This document shows positions 6,319 to 9,672 of a stretch of DNA of 9,672 nt, one piece after another. The DNA is from Clostridia bacterium (lineage in GTDB: Bacteria; Bacillota; Clostridia; TANB77; CAG-508): the NCBI GenBank assembly GCA_900754085.1, contig CAAEBO010000063.1, positions 1 to 9,672 on the forward strand, written 5' to 3'. The stretch's first letter is position 1, and each line of letters opens with the position of its first letter. A program made the translations under genes and the position numbers. The notes under the pieces are model-generated. The model was not told the DNA's origin and did not search any database. It saw only the letters and a list, made by a program, of their open reading frames with translations.

Positions 6319-6358
6319 AAAGAGCATCTTATACATTTTATAGTATAAGATGCTCTTT
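6319..6358 (+). terminator. Terminator after the 251-residue orphan
   Basis: A perfect 16-base-pair hairpin (6319-6334 with 6343-6358, 8-base loop) begins 13 bases after the stop at 6306. The stem ends in CTCTTT and is followed by CCTTTAATAT, a modest T tract on the plus strand. The stem alone is strong enough to block reading from either side, so it also separates this gene from the convergent EamA gene. Confidence 0.82.
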
Positions 6359-6414
6359 CCTTTAATATATTATTATTCATAATTTTACGTGTTACTAAAA
6401 ATTTTTAAATAAGA

Positions 6415-7320
6415 TTATATTGAAAGTATTACTAATGCTAATAATATTATTCCTATTAATATATATTGTTTCTTTTTTAATTTCTCTTTTAAGAAAATTC
6501 TAGATAATATAACAGTTACTATACTATATGCTGCAATATATGGTGAAGCTATAGCAGCATCTCCAAATGCAAACGCATAAATATATGTATACTGTCCAGC
6601 TGTTTCTAGTAAAGTTCCTAATAATTTTAATTTATTATTTTTTATATCTATATATTTATAACCTTTTTCTTTGTTCTTTACTATAATTGCACAAATAATT
6701 CCTATTACTGCATATATAAAAGAATATGTTATAATTACTTGTTCTGCTGATAAATCAGCTTCTAATGTATAGTCATCCATAAATGAGCCAATTCCATCTA
6801 ATAACCAATATCCAAGTGCAAATGCAATTCCTTTTAAGTATAATAAATATGCTCTTTTTGCGTTTTTTTCATCTGCTTCTTTATCTCCTGATTCTAAGCG
6901 CAAAACTTCATCTTTATTTATTGATAGTAAAATCATCACTATTATAATTACTGCAATAGATATTATTTGTGGTATTCCTACTTCTTGTTTTAGTAAAAAT
7001 ATACACAATATTGTTGTTATTGCACAAGATGAATTTTGTAATGGTGATAAAATTGAAACTTTTACAAGAGTCATCGCTTTGTATGTGCAAAACATTGATG
7101 CAATATATATTAGCGCTACTGGTAGATATGTTTTTATTATTTGAGAATTTATTTGAGTTTTTGTAATTACCATAAAAATTATTGCACATATTCCCAAAAT
7201 TATACCATTATATGAGATTAACTTTAATACACTATGTTTTTCTGCTGTAGAAACTTTTTTAAATATCGTTTCTGATGCTCCCCATAGTAAAATTGTTATT
7301 GTCGCAAATATCAACCACAT
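6415..7320 (-). CDS. EamA/DMT-family membrane transporter
   Basis: This 301-residue integral membrane protein belongs to the drug/metabolite transporter superfamily. About ten hydrophobic helices fall into two EamA-like halves. The first half is MWLIFATITILLWGASETIFKK through to IIIVMILLSI. A charged cytosolic linker with DEVLRLESGDKEADEKNAKRA separates it from the second half, which ends YILIGIILLALVILSI. The second half contains the usual GDAAIASPYIAAYSIVTVILSRIFLKEKL. I start it at the ATG at 7320 (MWLIF), where family members begin, because GGGGG at 7329-7333 is eight bases upstream. The ATG at 7335 has no ribosome binding site and would add five charged residues. The substrate is not predictable; the family exports amino acids, metabolites and drugs. 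The gene stands alone with two overlapping promoters. Confidence 0.93.
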   Translation of the reverse strand: MWLIFATITILLWGASETIFKKVSTAEKHSVLKLISYNGIILGICAIIFMVITKTQINSQIIKTYLPVALIYIASMFCTYKAMTLVKVSILSPLQNSSCAITTILCIFLLKQEVGIPQIISIAVIIIVMILLSINKDEVLRLESGDKEADEKNAKRAYLLYLKGIAFALGYWLLDGIGSFMDDYTLEADLSAEQVIITYSFIYAVIGIICAIIVKNKEKGYKYIDIKNNKLKLLGTLLETAGQYTYIYAFAFGDAAIASPYIAAYSIVTVILSRIFLKEKLKKKQYILIGIILLALVILSI

Positions 7321-7338
7321 ATCCTCATCCCCCATATT

Positions 7339-7383
7339 TTTATAAGACTATTAAATTATATTGTCAAAACATACAAGTGTCAA
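7339..7383 (-). promoter_or_regulatory. Two overlapping consensus promoters of the EamA gene
   Basis: On the minus strand the distal promoter is TTGACA (7378-7383), 17 bases, TATAAT (7355-7360), an exact consensus match. The proximal one is TTGACA (7362-7367), 17 bases, TATAAA (7339-7344). They are offset by 16 bases. The distal one would start near 7348. The proximal one would start near 7332, inside the ribosome binding site of the ATG at 7320, so it may give poorly translated RNA. Confidence 0.85.
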
Positions 7384-7499
7384 ATCCATTTTAAAATACG
7401 ACATTAACTACAAATTATTTCCACAAAAACTTCTCCAAGATATGTAGTAAAATAGAACATTTTGGTGTTTAGTACATATATATGAGTTTTCTAAAAACA

Positions 7500-7533
7500 A
7501 AAATAACTTCAATTTTAATCTTGAAGTTATTTT
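7500..7533 (-). terminator. Terminator after the zinc-ribbon gene
   Basis: A perfect 13-base-pair stem (7500-7512 with 7521-7533) around an 8-base loop lies 10 bases after the stop at 7543. On the minus strand TTTT closes the stem and GTTTTAG follows. It separates the small gene from the EamA promoters. Confidence 0.82.
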
Positions 7534-7542
7534 AATGTTTTA

Positions 7543-7701
7543 TTACCAAGTTTTTCTTTGATTATTTTTTCTTTTTTTTCTGCAGTCTGGACATCTTACT
7601 GGTTCGTTTTCAAATCCTTTTTCTGCATAAAAAGCTTGTTCTCCTTCTGTAAAAATAAACTCTTTGTTACAGTCTTTACAAATGATTGTTTTGTCACTCA
7701 T
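7543..7701 (-). CDS. Small zinc-ribbon protein, 52 residues
   Basis: This short gene begins MSDKTIICKDCNKEF and ends in a basic tail, RKKRKNNQRKTW. Two Cys pairs, CKDC at residues 8-11 and CPDC at 37-40, should bind one zinc ion. Between them runs FIFTEGEQAFYAEKGFENEPVR, a stretch I recognise from the widespread probable zinc-ribbon family of Clostridia (zf-trcl/PF13451-like). The function is unknown. Size, zinc ribbon and basic tail suggest nucleic-acid or ribosome contact, which is inference. The start is fixed by AAGGAGG (7711-7717), nine bases upstream. It has its own promoter at 7732-7759 and its own terminator, so it forms a single-gene unit. Confidence 0.93.
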   Translation of the reverse strand: MSDKTIICKDCNKEFIFTEGEQAFYAEKGFENEPVRCPDCRKKRKNNQRKTW

Positions 7702-7731
7702 TACAGTTTTCCTCCTTTTCTTAATATTTGA

Positions 7732-7759
7732 ATTATATTTGTAGATAATCTACTTTCAA
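7732..7759 (-). promoter_or_regulatory. Promoter of the zinc-ribbon gene with palindrome in the spacer
   Basis: On the minus strand TTGAAA (7754-7759), 16 bases, TATAAT (7732-7737). The spacer contains the perfect palindrome GTAGATTATCTAC (7741-7753), a 6-base arm on each side of one base and adjoining the -35 box. It is a plausible repressor site, with no regulator gene beside it. Confidence 0.75.
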
Positions 7760-7910
7760 AAAAGAGTAAAACCGTCTAAAAATTAAATTCTTTTGTATTA
7801 TACTATAGTTGTATTACAATGTACAGCTTTTTTTTAATTCTATTTTACTTTTGCAATTTTATTTATAATTTTAAATTTCTTATTTTTCTTATAAACATTG
7901 TTATATTATA

Positions 7911-8543
7911 CTATTTAACTATATATTGATTTATTTCCTTATAAATATCTTGAGTTTTAGCTTGAATTTTATGGTTATCTGCATATGAGTAACAATCATT
8001 TGCAATTTTCGTCATCTTGTTAGCTAAATCATTTGCTTCTTCAATAAATTTTTCGTCTTTCATATGGTTTAATACATCGTAGTAATTCTCTCTCATATAT
8101 TTTATAATACTAAAATATAAATCATAAGTTTCTCCTAGCTCACTTGATATCATATCTTTTGATAATTCATCTTCTAATGAAATATAATCATCTAAAGTTT
8201 CTACATAAATATTAATATTGTCATCTAAACTGTAATCTATATTATTCATATCAACTTTATTTATAATATCTGTACATTTTTTTACAATTTCAGTAATTTT
8301 ATTTATTCCAGCACTAGCCCTATCACAAAATATAATAGTATTCAGTTCTCTTATAATCGTTTTATTTTTTTCAATATTTTTATCATTTATATAAGTATAT
8401 GCTTCTTTATATTTTCCATCCTTTAAATATTCTACTGCTTTATTTAATTGTATATTAGGCATTATTGCTACTAATATTGTTATAGCAATCACTATAATAA
8501 CTAAAATTATTCCTACTAATATTTTAATCTTTTTATTCTTCAT
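7911..8543 (-). CDS. Membrane-anchored helical protein, second gene of the TPR operon
   Basis: I do not recognise this 210-residue protein by name. A basic start (MKNKKIK) is followed by one strong membrane helix at about residues 8-28 (ILVGIILVIIVIAITILVAIM). There is no lipobox cysteine, so it should be anchored with the remainder outside the cell. Residues 33-55 (LNKAVEYLKDGKYKEAYTYINDK) look like a single TPR-type helix pair. The rest is predicted mostly helical and acidic, without a recognisable catalytic motif. The start is fixed by GGAGGT at 8549-8554, five bases upstream. Only 22 bases separate it from the gene at 8566, so the two share a transcript. The shared TPR-like YLKDGKYKEAY and YCEEKDYKKAL elements suggest related roles. 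I see no terminator after the stop. Confidence 0.8.
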   Translation of the reverse strand: MKNKKIKILVGIILVIIVIAITILVAIMPNIQLNKAVEYLKDGKYKEAYTYINDKNIEKNKTIIRELNTIIFCDRASAGINKITEIVKKCTDIINKVDMNNIDYSLDDNINIYVETLDDYISLEDELSKDMISSELGETYDLYFSIIKYMRENYYDVLNHMKDEKFIEEANDLANKMTKIANDCYSYADNHKIQAKTQDIYKEINQYIVK

Positions 8544-8565
8544 TTTTTACCTCCATTTTTATTAT

Positions 8566-9270
8566 CTATTTTATATATTCAATATATTTTTCTGGTATAT
8601 CTAAACTTGTTCCATCCATATATATAATTCTGACACTTTTTAATTTTGCACCTTTTATGCTATGGTTATACCAAGCATTTTCCCAATAATATCCGGTACC
8701 ATTTGTTCCTTGTCCTTTATTATATGGTCCGTTATCAGCTTGCGCTTGAAAATCAGCATAATCTCTTATTGTACATGTTACAATATCATTTACAGAATTA
8801 TATGGAACTACTGTAAAATAAGCATATTTTATTACTTTATCTGATAAATTTTTCCAATTGATATATAAATCTACTCCACCTGCTGAATTTGGAGTAGCAG
8901 TCCATACTCTTGTTACTTTAATAGATGATTTTATTTCTTCTACTTTCTGTTTTTCTTTTTCTTCTTTTTCTTTATTTTGCTTTAACTTACTAATTTCCGA
9001 CAATAATTTTGAGATTTCTTCATCTTCCTTATAAAAATCTTTAATTTCTTCTATAACTTTTATAGCTTCAGAATAATTATTTTCTCCTTTTAACTTATTT
9101 ACTTGTTCTAAAATTATTTTTTTCAATTCACTCTTAGTTGCTGTTATTTCTTCTGTTAAATCAGCATAATTATTATTTAATTCTATATATATTGGTAATG
9201 CCTTTTTATAATCTTTTTCTTCACAATATTTTTCAGCTTCCTCATATTTTTCTTTTTGATGTTTTTTCAC
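8566..9270 (-). CDS. TPR/coiled-coil protein with C-terminal beta-rich domain
   Basis: This 234-residue protein has two TPR-like helix pairs at about residues 9-36 (EEAEKYCEEKDYKKALPIYIEL) and 54-80 (VNKLKGENNYSEAIKVIEEI). A highly charged coiled coil (EKEEKEKQKVEEIK) follows at about 88-113, then a compact domain at 117-234. That domain begins VTRVWTATPNSAGGVDLYINWKN and contains TGYYWENAWYNHSI and VRIIYMDGTSLDIP. This looks like an immunoglobulin-like or FxLYD-type beta sandwich of unknown role; I have seen similar tails on Bacillota surface-associated proteins. No signal peptide or membrane helix is present here. The start is a GTG at 9270 with AAGGAGG nine bases upstream (9280-9286). An overlapping ATG at 9272 runs straight into TGA. 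It is the first gene of a two-gene operon and divergent from a ribbon-helix-helix regulator. Confidence 0.85.
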   Translation of the reverse strand: MKKHQKEKYEEAEKYCEEKDYKKALPIYIELNNNYADLTEEITATKSELKKIILEQVNKLKGENNYSEAIKVIEEIKDFYKEDEEISKLLSEISKLKQNKEKEEKEKQKVEEIKSSIKVTRVWTATPNSAGGVDLYINWKNLSDKVIKYAYFTVVPYNSVNDIVTCTIRDYADFQAQADNGPYNKGQGTNGTGYYWENAWYNHSIKGAKLKSVRIIYMDGTSLDIPEKYIEYIK

Positions 9271-9301
9271 ATCTTTCCCCCTCCTTTTATTATTTTTCTA
9301 C

Positions 9302-9330
9302 ACTATATCACAAATTTTTATTTTTGTACA
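9302..9330 (-). promoter_or_regulatory. Promoter of the TPR operon
   Basis: On the minus strand TGTACA (9325-9330), 17 bases, TATAGT (9302-9307). The -35 box is a four-of-six match and is itself one of the three GTACA elements in this gap, so a protein bound there would cover it. Confidence 0.65.
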
Positions 9331-9368
9331 CATTTAAGTACACTTATTTTAAATTACTTTTTGTACAT
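9325..9368. repeat. Three GTACA elements between divergent genes
   Basis: TGTACA (9325-9330), AGTACAC (9337-9343) and TGTACAT (9362-9368) are centred 12 and 25 bases apart. TGTACA is a perfect palindrome. Short tandem sites of this type are what ribbon-helix-helix regulators bind. The first covers the operon's -35 box and the last sits just before the regulator gene, so joint control of both sides is plausible. Confidence 0.6.
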
Positions 9369-9388
9369 AATAATAACAGGTGATAAAA

Positions 9389-9565
9389 ATGAACAAATTA
9401 AAAATAGAAAAAGCTAAAAAAGGCAACGATACTATTACAAGAACTATAAGAATAAGTGGTAAAACTTTTGATAAAATAATTGAATTGGCTGAAAAAAACG
9501 AATTAAGTTTTAATAGTGTTATTAATCAAATTATTGAATATGGATTAGAAAACTTAGAGGAATAA
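9389..9565 (+). CDS. Ribbon-helix-helix DNA-binding protein, 58 residues
   Basis: This small Arc/CopG-like regulator has a DNA-contacting strand TRTIRIS at residues 17-23. Helix A follows (KTFDKIIELAEKNEL, 25-39), then helix B (FNSVINQIIEYGLENL, 41-56), the standard fold of about 45 residues that binds as a dimer. A basic N-terminal arm (NKLKIEKAKK) precedes it. I choose the ATG at 9389, because AGGTGA at 9378-9383 is correctly spaced. The GTG at 9380 lies inside that ribosome binding site and has none of its own. No toxin or partner gene follows in the window, but the divergent operon at 7911-9270 shares its upstream region and the GTACA sites there. Autoregulation and control of that operon are inferred. 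Plasmid copy-control or antitoxin roles are possible for this fold but not supported here. Confidence 0.88.
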   Translation: MNKLKIEKAKKGNDTITRTIRISGKTFDKIIELAEKNELSFNSVINQIIEYGLENLEE

Positions 9566-9672
9566 TTTTACTTCTATTAGTTTCTACGCTAATATATAAG
9601 TAGCTTAAGCAAATGTGTCTTTAATCGTATGAAGTCAATTTGCTATCAGTATGTGTACTGCAATTGCACATA
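9566..9672. other. Right-end non-coding stretch with inverted repeats
   Basis: No supported gene is visible here. The stretch holds a 6-base hairpin (9575-9580 with 9589-9594) that has no T tract, and the palindrome GCTTAAGC (9603-9610). An inverted pair AGCAAAT (9608-9614) and ATTTGCT (9638-9644) and the palindrome TGCAATTGCA (9659-9668) follow. The segment is visibly less AT-rich than the gap at 9271-9388 and may be the edge of another gene or element outside the window. Confidence 0.45.

Noticed and set aside
6914..7189. Minus-strand frame of 91 codons rich in Asn, Ser and Thr inside the EamA gene
   Set aside because: It is a shifted reading of membrane-helix codons, shares the strand of a complete transporter gene and lacks initiation signals.
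8662..9383. Plus-strand hydrophobic frames opposite the TPR operon (8662-8844 and 9138-9383)
   Set aside because: They are reverse complements of A-rich Lys/Glu codons, which read as Phe/Leu/Ile-rich on the other strand. There is no ribosome binding site, and the second runs across the operon's promoter.
9389..9565. Antitoxin of a toxin-antitoxin pair
   Set aside because: The fold fits, but no small toxin gene follows in the 107 remaining bases, and the divergent genes are not toxin-like.
9621..9671. Possible C-terminal end of a minus-strand gene at the right edge (17 codons ending in TAA)
   Set aside because: Two minus-strand frames are open to the edge with equally ordinary residues and there is too little sequence to tell a gene end from chance.

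Overview
The window is very AT-rich. It has short intergenic gaps, clear AGGAGG-type ribosome binding sites and TTGACA/TATAAT promoters. It carries a YtrA-type GntR regulator, a small Cys-pair zinc ribbon and a CtpE-like P-type ATPase. This suits a low-GC member of the Bacillota, probably a Clostridia-like (possibly gut) bacterium; I cannot name the species.

Layout, left to right. (1) 1-1663, minus strand: a three-gene operon of a YtrA-like GntR repressor, an ABC ATPase and an ABC-2-type permease cut by the window edge. The cistrons overlap by 1 and 4 bases, and the promoter is covered by a repeated operator. (2) 1726-4662, minus strand: a CtpE-like cation P-type ATPase whose end overlaps by 8 bases a protein made of exact 25-residue DUF4116-type repeats, closed by a terminator. 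(3) 4680-6358: a divergent pair of genes I do not recognise (159 and 251 codons), each with its own promoter and strong ribosome binding site. The stretch is bordered by two strong hairpins and looks like a small accessory cassette. The 251-residue protein has a two-fold pattern that recalls a sliding-clamp fold; this is speculative. (4) 6415-7383, minus strand: an EamA/DMT-family membrane transporter with two overlapping consensus promoters. (5) 7500-7759, minus strand: a 52-residue zinc-ribbon gene with its own promoter and terminator. (6) 7911-9270, minus strand: two co-transcribed genes for a TPR/coiled-coil protein with a C-terminal beta-rich domain and a membrane-anchored helical protein. 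(7) 9389-9565, plus strand: a divergent 58-residue ribbon-helix-helix regulator. The shared gap holds three GTACA elements, one of them on the operon's -35 box. The last 107 bases hold inverted repeats but no supportable gene.

Functional reading: the ABC operon is probably autorepressed and induced by envelope or antibiotic stress, as in the YtrA family. The P-type ATPase and its repeat protein are probably made together. The two places most likely to hold something undescribed are the divergent orphan pair at 4859-6306 and the regulator-plus-TPR locus at 7911-9565. No CRISPR array, tRNA, rRNA or transposase gene is visible.
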